64,000 nt of DNA. It comes from CAVXXB01 sp963765585 (GTDB taxonomy: Bacteria; Calditrichota; Calditrichia; JAJRVZ01). The notes under the pieces were generated by a model that was not told the origin of the DNA, did not search any database, and saw nothing but the letters and a program-made list of their open reading frames with translations. The stretch is from the NCBI GenBank assembly GCA_963765585.1, contig CAVXXB010000001.1, positions 471,343 through 535,342 of the forward strand, read 5' to 3'. The position numbers were made by a program, and so were the translations under genes. Each line of letters opens with the position of its first letter. Within the stretch, counting starts at the first letter, position 1. This document shows positions 47,086-54,863 of this stretch, piece after piece.

Positions 47086-47780
47086 TTTTTTTGCAGAATT
47101 GCAATGAAATTGGAACGCAGAAACGGTATGTGAAAAAATTTTGTTTTGAGATGAAAGAAGTAATAAAGCAAAAATAACCATCGCCGGGTCCAGTTTATAT
47201 CCTGAATATAAATTAATTGTTTTAATTGAAAAATATGTGATAGCTTCATTAATGAAGTTTTGGTATTTACCCGATGAAAAGTCGGAAAAATATCATCATC
47301 CTCTGCACGAAAAATGACCTTTATCAGCCATTTTCGCAAACGGTATGGTAACAGGAGTTTTGGTAGCCAGATTACCGGACTGCTTAAATTGGTGGTTACA
47401 ATCAGAACCTGACCTCCTGGAGAAAGTATCCGGTTGATTTCACGGAAGGCATGTTCCGGATCTGCCAGATGTTCTACTACGAAGCGCAATAAAATTAAAT
47501 CAAATGAGCAATCTTTATAGGGAAGCTGTAAAATGTCGGCTTGAGTGAAAGGAATCGATCGATCGCTGGTATTCTCGGGATATAAGATATCGGTATCGAC
47601 AGAAAAGCGGAACAATTTTGCCAGATCAAATTCTTCTTTTGTTCCAGCCCCTAAATTCAGACATCGTTTGAAATTTTGGCTTAAATCTGAAATTAATGAA
47701 TCGTAAACTTCCCAACGTGGACGGCAATCGGGGTCGGTTCGGCGAATAATACTGCGAGCCCACTCCTCATTTTTGGCCAT
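47082..47780 (-). CDS. SAM-dependent class I methyltransferase
   Basis: The product has 232 residues. Motif I is NLGAGTKEEFDLAK, followed by a DTDIL acidic end, motif IV in DCSFDLILLRFVVEHL, and the PEHAFREINRILSPGGQVLI post-motif. This is the Methyltransf_11 fold. The acceptor is unknown. The gene starts inside the end of the preceding coiled-coil gene (14-base overlap), so they form an operon. Confidence 0.85.
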   Translation of the reverse strand: MAKNEEWARSIIRRTDPDCRPRWEVYDSLISDLSQNFKRCLNLGAGTKEEFDLAKLFRFSVDTDILYPENTSDRSIPFTQADILQLPYKDCSFDLILLRFVVEHLADPEHAFREINRILSPGGQVLIVTTNLSSPVIWLPKLLLPYRLRKWLIKVIFRAEDDDIFPTFHRVNTKTSLMKLSHIFQLKQLIYIQDINWTRRWLFLLYYFFHLKTKFFHIPFLRSNFIAILQKN

Positions 47781-48210
47781 TTTCCTCTTTCAGTTTCTTC
47801 AGTACTTCCATACGCTCTTCAATTTCTTTTTCAATGGCAGAAATTTTCGTGGAAAGCTTTTCCTTATCCTTTTCCTGGTTTTGCTGCTTGCTCTCAAGAA
47901 TCAACATATCCACTTCTTTTTGCTTATCATCTATCTGTTTGTTAAGATCCTGAAGCTCTTCAACCAATAATTTGATCGCAGGATTGTCCTTAAGAGTTTC
48001 CACGTCATTCTTTAACAGATGCGGAAAAACCGCATCACCTAGGATGGTCAGTTTTTTTTCAACATTTGAACTGAGCTGCCGGATTTCGAATTTTAGTTTG
48101 CTGATTTTACCAAAATCTTCTGCTTTGTCAATCATTGTAGAAGCACCGTCACGAACCAGATCGTAACTCTCCTCCAGGGTTTTTCTGATATCATCTAAAA
48201 GGCTAGCCAT
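47767..48210 (-). CDS. Small coiled-coil protein
   Basis: The product has 147 residues and no signal peptide. It is almost wholly helical: ESYDLVRDGASTMIDKAEDF near the N terminus, then long heptads rich in Lys/Glu (LQDLNKQIDDKQKEVDMLIL and ISAIEKEIEERMEVLKKLKE). No family is recognised. The overlap with the methyltransferase suggests a shared transcript. Confidence 0.7.
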   Translation of the reverse strand: MASLLDDIRKTLEESYDLVRDGASTMIDKAEDFGKISKLKFEIRQLSSNVEKKLTILGDAVFPHLLKNDVETLKDNPAIKLLVEELQDLNKQIDDKQKEVDMLILESKQQNQEKDKEKLSTKISAIEKEIEERMEVLKKLKEENGQK

Positions 48211-48645
48211 ATTATTTCTCCTTAATATAATTTTGGAATTCGGAGTACGGATTTTGGATTATCTCCTGAGTCTGTTACCATTTTAGCCATAAATTCCACG
48301 GTCTAAAATCCAAAATCCAAAATTATTTTGTCCGAATCTAATTTAAATTAAATTTGGATACAAGATATTCCGGTATTAGCTTTTTATTTTATCTTTATTC
48401 AACTACAAAGACACAAAGTCTTATTTATTCGGAAGAATGAAATTTTCTCTATATTGAACTGTATTTTTGTATTTATATTCTTTTATAAGTATAGGTATAT
48501 AGCAGGTTTTTGATAGTTATTTACCCCCAAAGTAATTTTGGGGTAAAACACAGGCAAAAAAGTACTATTTATTAGCTTACTCTACCATTTAATTGGAATA
48601 ATTAGCCATATATTATCTTTAATTACTAAAAAGATAGAAAATATT
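48211..48645. other. Long divergent intergenic region upstream of the pterin operon
   Basis: The left part carries ATTTTGGATTTTAGA-type repeats (48255-48262, 48300-48326; also 57781-57812). 48400-48420 is a partial CAAAGACACAAAG arm. A strong hairpin stands at 48521-48546 (TTACCCC...GGGGTAA). The final 100 bases are very AT-rich and should contain the pterin operon promoter. No gene or known riboswitch was recognised. Confidence 0.5.
48521..48546. promoter_or_regulatory. Hairpin upstream of the pterin operon
   Basis: TTACCCC and GGGGTAA pair perfectly, extended by four weaker positions, around a GTAA loop. It sits about 100 bases before the first PTPS gene and has no T run after it. It could be an operator or leader element; it could also be an isolated palindrome like the other repeats. 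Confidence 0.35.
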
Positions 48646-49065
48646 ATGAAAAAAAATGTTCTTATTACAAAGAAATTTGAATTCTCGGCCAGTCACCGGT
48701 ACTGGAATAATGAATGGAGCCAGGAAGAGAATGATCGCGTGTTTGGCCTGTGTACCAGTCCCCATGGTCATGGTCATAATTATGAGCTGCATGTTACCAT
48801 AACCGGAAAAATAGATCCGGACACGGGAATGATCATTAATCTTACAGATCTGAAAAGACTCGTCAAAGTTGTTCTGGAAGATTTTGATCATAAATATCTT
48901 AATCTGGACACGCGATTCTTCAAAGATCAAATACCGACGACAGAGAATATCGCCCGGGTTTTATTTGAACGAATTGATGAAGAGCTGCTCAATAAGGGTG
49001 ATTTTAGTTTGTATAAAATACGTTTGTATGAACGAAATGACTTATATGTCGATGTCTGGAGATAA
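48646..49065 (+). CDS. 6-pyruvoyltetrahydropterin synthase/QueD family, copy 1
   Basis: The product has 139 residues. Zinc ligands are H17 (SASHRY), H42 and H44 (HGHGHNY). The catalytic Cys36 is in FGLC, with the D81-H82 pair (FDHKYLN) and E129 (LYERND) in the usual places. The Cys to His spacing of 6 and 8 matches animal PTPS. It would turn dihydroneopterin triphosphate into 6-pyruvoyltetrahydropterin, or 6-carboxytetrahydropterin if QueD-like. It heads the pterin operon; no other queuosine or preQ0 gene lies near, which favours a biopterin role. Confidence 0.9.
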   Translation: MKKNVLITKKFEFSASHRYWNNEWSQEENDRVFGLCTSPHGHGHNYELHVTITGKIDPDTGMIINLTDLKRLVKVVLEDFDHKYLNLDTRFFKDQIPTTENIARVLFERIDEELLNKGDFSLYKIRLYERNDLYVDVWR

Positions 49066-49081
49066 TGATTTGAATTATAAA

Positions 49082-49489
49082 ATGACCTTTAATCGTAGTT
49101 ACCGGTTTACATCTGCCCATCGCTTACATTCGGAACAGCTGACACCGGAGGAAAATCTGGATGTATATGAAAAGTGCAATAACCTAAATGGCCATGGCCA
49201 TGATTATACGCTTGAGATCGCATTGAAAGGTCATCCTGATGATACCACCGGTATGATCATTCCGCTTGAGGACTTTGATCAGAAAGTTAACAATGTACTT
49301 GCCCGGTTGGATTATAAACATCTAAATCTTGAGGTTGGATATTTTAAAAACAACCTTTCTACAGGCGAAATTATTATCCAATATTTATGGGAGTCACTGG
49401 ACAAGGCATTTCCATCAAAGAGGTTATATCACTTAAAATTATGGGAAACAAATAATAATTATTTTGAGCTGGGAGATCAGTATGACTGA
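49082..49489 (+). CDS. 6-pyruvoyltetrahydropterin synthase/QueD family, copy 2
   Basis: The product has 135 residues from the ATG at 49082. The zinc set is H13, H38 and H40 (NGHGHDY), the Cys is C32 and the Glu is E122. The Asp-His pair is changed to D77-Y78-K79-H80 (LDYKHLN). The start is uncertain: an ATG at 49052, inside the end of copy 1, also fits. It overlaps folE by 8 bases. The divergence from copy 1 makes a different substrate, or a carboxytetrahydropterin or PTPS division of labour, possible. Confidence 0.88.
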   Translation: MTFNRSYRFTSAHRLHSEQLTPEENLDVYEKCNNLNGHGHDYTLEIALKGHPDDTTGMIIPLEDFDQKVNNVLARLDYKHLNLEVGYFKNNLSTGEIIIQYLWESLDKAFPSKRLYHLKLWETNNNYFELGDQYD

Positions 49490-50063
49490 TACAAATCTTA
49501 TAAATATTGAAAAATCTGTACGTACTATATTGGCGGAACTGGGAGAAGATCCGGACCGCCAGGGATTGGAGAAGACACCTCAGCGGGTAGCAAAAATGTA
49601 TAAGGAAGTGACACGAGGTTATCGTGAATCCCCGGAAGAGTTAATAAACCAGGCCCATTTTGATGTGGATTATGATGAGATGGTGGTGGTGACGAATATC
49701 GATTTCTACAGTTTGTGTGAACATCATATGCTGCCGTTTTTTGGCGTGGCTCATGTAGGATATATCCCAAAGGGTAAGGTGGTCGGGTTAAGTAAAATTC
49801 CGCGTATTGTTGATATGTTTGCCCGGCGATTGCAGGTTCAGGAAAATATGACGCAGGAAATAGCCAATGTCCTTAATGAACATTTGCGGCCAGATGGGGT
49901 GGGAGTTGTAGTCGAAGGATATCATATGTGTATGATGATGCGCGGGGTTCAGAAACAAAAGGCGAAAATGATTACCTCATCACTGATCGGATCGTTTAAA
50001 GAAGATCCTAAAACCCGGACCGAATTTCTGGAGCTGATCCGGAGTGAGAGGTCAAATGTCTGA
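49482..50063 (+). CDS. folE: GTP cyclohydrolase I
   Basis: The product has 193 residues. It converts GTP to 7,8-dihydroneopterin triphosphate, the substrate of the two PTPS proteins beside it. Zinc ligands are C79 and H82 in LCEHHMLPFFG, and C150 in YHMCMMMRGVQ. LSKIPRIVDMFARRLQVQE and QVQENMTQEIA fit the family. The ATG at 49482 has a GGGAGATCAG site and is 8 bases inside the upstream gene; six further codons upstream are in frame but less likely. Also used for folate. Confidence 0.95.
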   Translation: MTDTNLINIEKSVRTILAELGEDPDRQGLEKTPQRVAKMYKEVTRGYRESPEELINQAHFDVDYDEMVVVTNIDFYSLCEHHMLPFFGVAHVGYIPKGKVVGLSKIPRIVDMFARRLQVQENMTQEIANVLNEHLRPDGVGVVVEGYHMCMMMRGVQKQKAKMITSSLIGSFKEDPKTRTEFLELIRSERSNV

Positions 50064-50754
50064 TCTTGCGCTCGTTACCGGGGCCAGTAAGGGGATTGGG
50101 CGGGCGACTGCGCTGGCATTGTCAAAAGAGAATGTACAGGTGATTGCCACCGCAAGAAACGTCCAGGAGTTGGAATCCCTGCAGAATGAAATTCAATCTG
50201 CAAATGGAAAGTGCCAGATTTTTCCTGCGGATCTGAATAAGGAAACAGATTTGGTTGAATTGGTAAACGAGGTGAAAAAAGCCGGAAATCTTTCCCTGCT
50301 GATTCATTCTGCCGGTATTGCCCGGGTAGGTAGTGTTGGTGAAATGAAAAAAAGCGATTGGCAGGATGTGGTCGAAACAAATTTGTCCACTCCATTCTAT
50401 CTGACACAGCAGTGTCTGCCTATGATGAAGGCCGGCAGCCAAATTGTTTTTATTAATTCGGTGGCCGGGAAACAGGTCTTTTCTGAATGGGCCGCCTATT
50501 GCGCATCCAAATATGGATTACGAGCCCTGGCCGATGCCTTACGGCAGGAAGTCAGTGCAAATGGTATCCGGGTTACGACTATCTATCCTGCGTCAGTAGA
50601 CACACCAATGCAGGCCGGTTTGCCATATGACTGGGATACCTCAAAGATGCTGCAGCCGGAAGATGTGGCCAATGCCGTAGTGCAATGTTATCAACAACCG
50701 CAAAGTGTATTAATAAAGGATCTGGAAATACAAAATCCATCTGGAATTTTTTAA
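50056..50754 (+). CDS. SDR oxidoreductase, sepiapterin-reductase-like by context
   Basis: The product has 232 residues. The cofactor loop is TGASKGIG (8-15), NNAG is replaced by HSAGIARVG, catalytic Ser is in INSVAGKQ and the YxxxK motif is YCASK. The ATG overlaps the folE stop by 8 bases, so it is coupled to it. Sequence alone gives only a classical short-chain dehydrogenase. The position after folE and two PTPS genes suggests that it reduces 6-pyruvoyltetrahydropterin to tetrahydrobiopterin, as sepiapterin reductase does. Confidence 0.88.
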   Translation: MSDLALVTGASKGIGRATALALSKENVQVIATARNVQELESLQNEIQSANGKCQIFPADLNKETDLVELVNEVKKAGNLSLLIHSAGIARVGSVGEMKKSDWQDVVETNLSTPFYLTQQCLPMMKAGSQIVFINSVAGKQVFSEWAAYCASKYGLRALADALRQEVSANGIRVTTIYPASVDTPMQAGLPYDWDTSKMLQPEDVANAVVQCYQQPQSVLIKDLEIQNPSGIF

Positions 50755-50830
50755 ATGATAGATAGCAATGATTCGTCAAAAATTAACCTGGATATTTATA
50801 TATCAATAGAAACATGAGCAGGTTCTATAA

Positions 50831-51274
50831 ATGATAAAAAACTTTTTAACTTCTAATAATTCCAATATTGCATTACTCATTGTGAGACTTGTCATCGGTA
50901 TCAGTTTTGCTGTGCATGGCTATCCTAAGATCAGCGAAGGGATGGAAAAGTGGACCAGGCTGGGTGGTGCAATGACAAATGTGGGAATCGATTTTCTTCC
51001 TGCCTTTTGGGGATTTATGGCGGCCTTTTTTGAGTTTTTTGGTGGGTTATTTTTATTACTCGGATTCCTGACACGGTTTGTCTCTGGCGGATTGATTATA
51101 ACCATGTTGATGGCAGCGATAGTGCATCTCAGTAACGGAGATCCGATAAATAGAATCTTACATCCCTTAGAATTGCTGGCAATTTGTTTATTATTTTTCA
51201 TCACCGGCCCGGGAAGATATTCCCTGGATCAATTAATCTTAAACCGCTGGAACAGTAAAGATGGTAAATTATAG
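50831..51274 (+). CDS. DoxX family membrane protein
   Basis: The product has 147 residues and four hydrophobic helices. LLIVRLVIGISFAVHGYPKI opens the protein, AFFEFFGGLFLLLGFLTRF is in the middle and GPGRYSLDQLIL is at the end, all typical of the DoxX/DoxD superfamily. Its function is poorly known; members interact with oxidative-stress proteins in some bacteria. It lies 76 bases after the SDR and may be in the same transcript. Confidence 0.88.
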   Translation: MIKNFLTSNNSNIALLIVRLVIGISFAVHGYPKISEGMEKWTRLGGAMTNVGIDFLPAFWGFMAAFFEFFGGLFLLLGFLTRFVSGGLIITMLMAAIVHLSNGDPINRILHPLELLAICLLFFITGPGRYSLDQLILNRWNSKDGKL

Positions 51275-51389
51275 TAAATCCCAGTACCTTTTATGTTTTT
51301 TCTTCATTCTTTTATCTTAATCTTCTTGTCATATATTTCACGAAGTTGTAATTTACTTTTATCATATTGGCTATTATCTCCTTTTATCG

Positions 51390-51460
51390 ATGTAGTCCAT
51401 CTTTAAGATGGACTACAAGGTAGGCCAAAGTAGTACAAGATAGCCCAAGATAGTACAAAA
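51390..51460. repeat. GTAGTCCATCT palindrome with GTAGTACAAGATAG tail, before fumC
   Basis: The hairpin ATGTAGTCCATCT / AGATGGACTACA is followed by near-tandem GTAGTACAAGATAG units to 51460. It is the inverse orientation of the copy at 17553-17622. It ends about 24 bases before the fumarase ATG, so it lies in the leader. Confidence 0.85.
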
Positions 51461-51484
51461 CTTATAAAATTCAGGAGGCAAAAA

Positions 51485-52852
51485 ATGGCCGAGTTCAGAA
51501 TTGAAAAAGATTCCATGGGTGAAGTTAAAGTCCCGCAAGATGCATTATATGCTGCCCAGACACAGCGGGCAGTAAACAATTTTCCAATAAGTGGAATTCC
51601 TATTCCGCGTGGCTTGATTCGTGCACTGGGTTTGATTAAAAAGGCAGCTGCTGAAGTAAATCATGATCTGGGATTATTGAATAAAAAGAAAACCAAAGCC
51701 ATTACAAAAGCAGCCAGCGATGTGTCAAAAGGAAAATATGATGATCATTTTCCAATTGATATATTTCAGACGGGTTCTGGTACCAGCAGTAATATGAACA
51801 CAAATGAAGTTGTTGCCAACCTGGCATCGGAAATTGCCGGAGAAAAAATCCATCCCAATGATCATGTAAACATGGGCCAATCATCCAATGACGTAATTCC
51901 GACCGCCATTCATGTGGCAGCCTATATGGAAACAATGGAGATCCTGATTCCCGCCCTGGATCACCTTCATGAGACAATTGAGAAAAAGGCAGCAAAATAT
52001 ACCAAACTGGTTAAGACAGGTCGCACCCATTTAATGGATGCTATGCCGGTCCGTCTCAGCCAGGAAATGTCAGGATGGGCCAGTCAGATAAAGCACGGTA
52101 AGGAGCGGCTTAAAGCCAGTCTGCCGCGTGTGGCTGAACTGGCGCAGGGCGGTACAGCTGTGGGTACCGGAATTAATGCCCATCCCGAATTTGCCAAACG
52201 ATTTGCCAAGAAACTATCCGAAGAAACCGGATTTCCATTCAAGAAGTCCAAGAATTTTTTCGAGTCACTGGCAACTCAGGATGCCATTGTCGAATTAAGC
52301 GGACAGTTGAAAACCATCGCCTCCAGCTTGATGAAGATCGCCAATGATCTGCGCTGGATGAACAGTGGACCGATTGCCGGTCTGGGAGAAATTGCTTTGC
52401 CGGCCCTGCAGCCCGGATCATCCATAATGCCGGGAAAAATTAATCCGGTAATTCCGGAGGCCGTATTGATGGTTGGTGCACAGGTGATCGGAAATGATGT
52501 ATCGGTGACAATCGGTGGTCAATCCGGAGTATTCGAACTCAATGTCATGCTGCCGATGATTGCCCATAATTTATTGCAGTCTATTGAACTGCTGGCTAAT
52601 GGATCACGTGTTCTGGCAGATAAAGCAATCAAGGGATTTACTGTCAATGAAGATAACGTAGTTGGCCTGGTAGATAAAAACCCGATTTTAGTGACGGCAT
52701 TGAATCCGATCATCGGATATGATCTGGGAGCAAAGATTGCCAAAACCGCCTATGCCGAAGGTCGTACTCTAAAAGATGTGGCTCTGGAATATACCGAGAT
52801 GAGTGAAGAAGAACTGGATAAGATACTGGATCCATTAAAACTGACGAAGTGA
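51485..52852 (+). CDS. fumC: Class II fumarate hydratase
   Basis: The product has 455 residues. It hydrates fumarate to malate in the citrate cycle. Class II signatures are QTGSGTSSNMNTNEV, NMGQSSNDVIPTAIHVAA, TGRTHLMDAMPVRLSQE and the catalytic loop GSSIMPGKINPV; the C terminus has NPILVTALNPIIGYDLGAKI. The last motif and length fit fumarase better than aspartase, though the two are close. A GGAGG ribosome site precedes the ATG. GTAGTCCATCT repeats flank both ends. Confidence 0.93.
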   Translation: MAEFRIEKDSMGEVKVPQDALYAAQTQRAVNNFPISGIPIPRGLIRALGLIKKAAAEVNHDLGLLNKKKTKAITKAASDVSKGKYDDHFPIDIFQTGSGTSSNMNTNEVVANLASEIAGEKIHPNDHVNMGQSSNDVIPTAIHVAAYMETMEILIPALDHLHETIEKKAAKYTKLVKTGRTHLMDAMPVRLSQEMSGWASQIKHGKERLKASLPRVAELAQGGTAVGTGINAHPEFAKRFAKKLSEETGFPFKKSKNFFESLATQDAIVELSGQLKTIASSLMKIANDLRWMNSGPIAGLGEIALPALQPGSSIMPGKINPVIPEAVLMVGAQVIGNDVSVTIGGQSGVFELNVMLPMIAHNLLQSIELLANGSRVLADKAIKGFTVNEDNVVGLVDKNPILVTALNPIIGYDLGAKIAKTAYAEGRTLKDVALEYTEMSEEELDKILDPLKLTK

Positions 52853-52860
52853 CTTATAAG

Positions 52861-52905
52861 ATGTAGTCCATCTAAGATGTAGTCCATCTATGAGGTGGAC
52901 TACAT
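52861..52905. repeat. GTAGTCCATCT triple-arm palindrome after fumC
   Basis: Two direct copies of ATGTAGTCCATCT (52861-52873, 52877-52889) are followed by AGGTGGACTACAT (52893-52905), so either copy can pair with the single right arm. It stands between the convergent fumC and epimerase genes, where it may terminate both. Confidence 0.8.
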
Positions 52906-52924
52906 CGTTTCTTCCACGACAACC

Positions 52925-53662
52925 TCAGTACCTCACCACTGCGCCACGTGCAAAAAGATCAGAATCGACCTCAATCCCCAGCCGTGAGTAAAGAATTGGC
53001 GGAACGGAGATGTCGCCAATGTACAACTCACCTACATATTTTTTGACTTCAGGAGTGAACAATCCTGTTTTGGGCAAAGCCAGGGTTAACGTAGCATCGG
53101 CTTCAACGATATGCTCAAACCGACTGCCGATTGAGGTATCCAGACCAGAGGGCGCATCCAGTGACAAAATCTGACAGTTCACTTCATTAATTTTGTTAAT
53201 AATCCCGGCTGTAATTCCCTGGGGTTCGCGGTTGAGGCCATAACCGAAAATGGAGTCGATTATAAAATTACAGCTTCCCCATTCGATAAATTTCATATAG
53301 CTGCCGGCTTCCACAACTGAGATTGGCAATTGCCGGACAATTTCAAGCTGGAATTCGGGTACCGGTTTTAAGCGATCGGCCGGCGTGGCCAGAATCACCG
53401 TCACTTCTGCCCCCCAATTGCTCAGATGCCTGGCGGCGACCAAGCCGCCACCGCCATTGTTTCCACTACCCGAAAACACACATATTTTCTGGTTACATAC
53501 TTCCCCGCCCATCATTTCCCGGGCAAGTTCCGCCAAATTACGCCCGGCATTTTCCATCATCTGCACGAGGGTGATACCATAACAATCAGTCATTAATCGG
53601 TCGACTTCGATCATCTGTTCGGTTGTTATTGCCGGTATATCAGTCTGTAGCAATGTGTTCAA
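52925..53662 (-). CDS. nnrE: NAD(P)H-hydrate epimerase
   Basis: The product has 245 residues, the YjeF N-terminal domain alone, without the dehydratase domain. Marks are MIEVDRLMTDCYGI, ENAGRNLAELAREM, the glycine loop GSGNNGGGGLVAARHL and DSIFGYGLNREPQG. It repairs damaged nicotinamide cofactors by epimerising R-NAD(P)HX to the S form. No NnrD partner gene is in the window. Confidence 0.9.
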   Translation of the reverse strand: MNTLLQTDIPAITTEQMIEVDRLMTDCYGITLVQMMENAGRNLAELAREMMGGEVCNQKICVFSGSGNNGGGGLVAARHLSNWGAEVTVILATPADRLKPVPEFQLEIVRQLPISVVEAGSYMKFIEWGSCNFIIDSIFGYGLNREPQGITAGIINKINEVNCQILSLDAPSGLDTSIGSRFEHIVEADATLTLALPKTGLFTPEVKKYVGELYIGDISVPPILYSRLGIEVDSDLFARGAVVRY

Positions 53663-54074
53663 ATATGTCTCCTTGAGTTGTCATATTGGTTTTGAAAACA
53701 CCTCAGTCCCTAAGTCCCTGAGCACCTAAGTTAAAACAATGTTGAATTTCGAATTATAAAGCATCCTAATGTCATCTTGGAAGGACCTTTTACCTGAGAC
53801 TCAATTTTTGATTCTGCTTCGATCAGCTGATTTTAAACCGCAGAGTACACGGAGAAGGCACAGAGTACGCAGAGAAATAATATATTCAACTTTGCGATCA
53901 TTGCGCTTATTCTTTGCGTCTTGGCGGTTATAAATTAATATATGTTATTGCACTTCTTTATCAACTGAATTCTGCCAAATTATTGTTTCGGGATACAGAT
54001 TACAGGAATTGGCAGAATAAATTGGTAAGATGACTTACTGTTTGGTGGGAATTTGATTTTTAGCTAGTTATATA
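53663..54074. repeat. Intergenic gap with three repeat families
   Basis: 53701-53732 carries CTCAGTCCCTAAGTCCCTGAG-type units (also 58325-58360 and 58704-58730). 53768-53800 is a GTCATCTTGGAAGGACC...TTTTACCTGAGA element. 53833-53930 is a CGCAAAG-family copy (left TTAAACCGCAGAGTACACGG, right TTTGCGTCTTGGCGGTTA). No gene is seen. Confidence 0.75.
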
Positions 54075-54734
54075 TCAATCTTTAAGGATCAGGGTAACCA
54101 ATCTTTTGGGCCCATGGGCGCCCAGCACTAGTTTCTTCTCAATGTCTGATGTGCGTGATGGGCCGGTGATAAAGGTCGCGTAACTCCAGGTATTGTCAGT
54201 ATTACTGATATTCTCTAATACGTTATCGGGTGAGGCCACCATTTGTGATTGGCGGGCCAAAACAATATGTACCGGGGGTAACACAGTAAGCCGCCTTCCG
54301 CCCCCCGTGAGACTGTTTAAAAAAATGCTGCCGGTTCGGGCAATCAGGTATTCGGCACCTGAAATACCAATGGAATATTTTGAAAAATCCGGCGAACTGA
54401 TGTTCAAATCAGTTTCCTGATCAATATAGTTTTTTATAACCGGATTAATTTTAAGAATTTCATCCAGCAATTCGTTCTTAAAATGTTTGGCCGAAGACGG
54501 GCCAAATTCTTTTAATATTCCAGCCAATGCAGCAGCCATTTTTTCTATTGAATCACAAGTGATCACTTCACCAGCCAAATTTTTCTGCCGCTCAATAAAC
54601 TGTTGCAGCATTTTCTGTTTATCTTCTACATGATGTGAATAAATAATCTTATCCGGAACGATTTCAGGAAGGGTCTTCTGTCCTTGTCCCGGTGCGGATT
54701 TTAATTTTGTTAAAATCTGTTGTTTGCTATTCAA
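54075..54734 (-). CDS. lutC: Lactate utilisation protein LutC (LUD domain)
   Basis: The product has 219 residues of the LUD/YkgG family. It is helical at the start (TKLKSAPGQGQKTLPEI), then ISGAEYLIARTGSIFLNSLT, GGRRLTVLPPVHIVLAR and the ending FITGPSRTSDIEKKLVLG-AHGP. LutABC together oxidise L-lactate to pyruvate with iron-sulfur clusters. It lies downstream of lutB after 129 bases that contain small palindromes. Confidence 0.88.
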   Translation of the reverse strand: MNSKQQILTKLKSAPGQGQKTLPEIVPDKIIYSHHVEDKQKMLQQFIERQKNLAGEVITCDSIEKMAAALAGILKEFGPSSAKHFKNELLDEILKINPVIKNYIDQETDLNISSPDFSKYSIGISGAEYLIARTGSIFLNSLTGGGRRLTVLPPVHIVLARQSQMVASPDNVLENISNTDNTWSYATFITGPSRTSDIEKKLVLGAHGPKRLVTLILKD

Positions 54735-54863
54735 ATTAATATTCCTTGGGTCTCAATTAAATGTTGGACACGATATGTCGTGTGCCTACGAGTGGCAATC
54801 GCCGATCGCCGTTTGCCAATATAAAAACAAGGCGCGCTTTATCGGGACGCATTCAATGCGTCC
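54735..54863. repeat. GACGCATT...AATGCGTC palindromes between lutC and lutB
   Basis: GGGACGCATTCAATGCGTCCC at about 54844-54864 is a near-perfect palindrome running into the lutB 3' end. CACGATATGTCGTG (54768-54781) is a second one, and GGCAATCGCCGATCGCC lies between. The first is a relative of the hairpin at 7326-7347. Confidence 0.65.

Noticed and set aside
48211..48645. Known riboswitch (preQ1, THF or similar) before the pterin genes.
   Set aside because: Only one simple hairpin is evident and no conserved aptamer core could be recognised.
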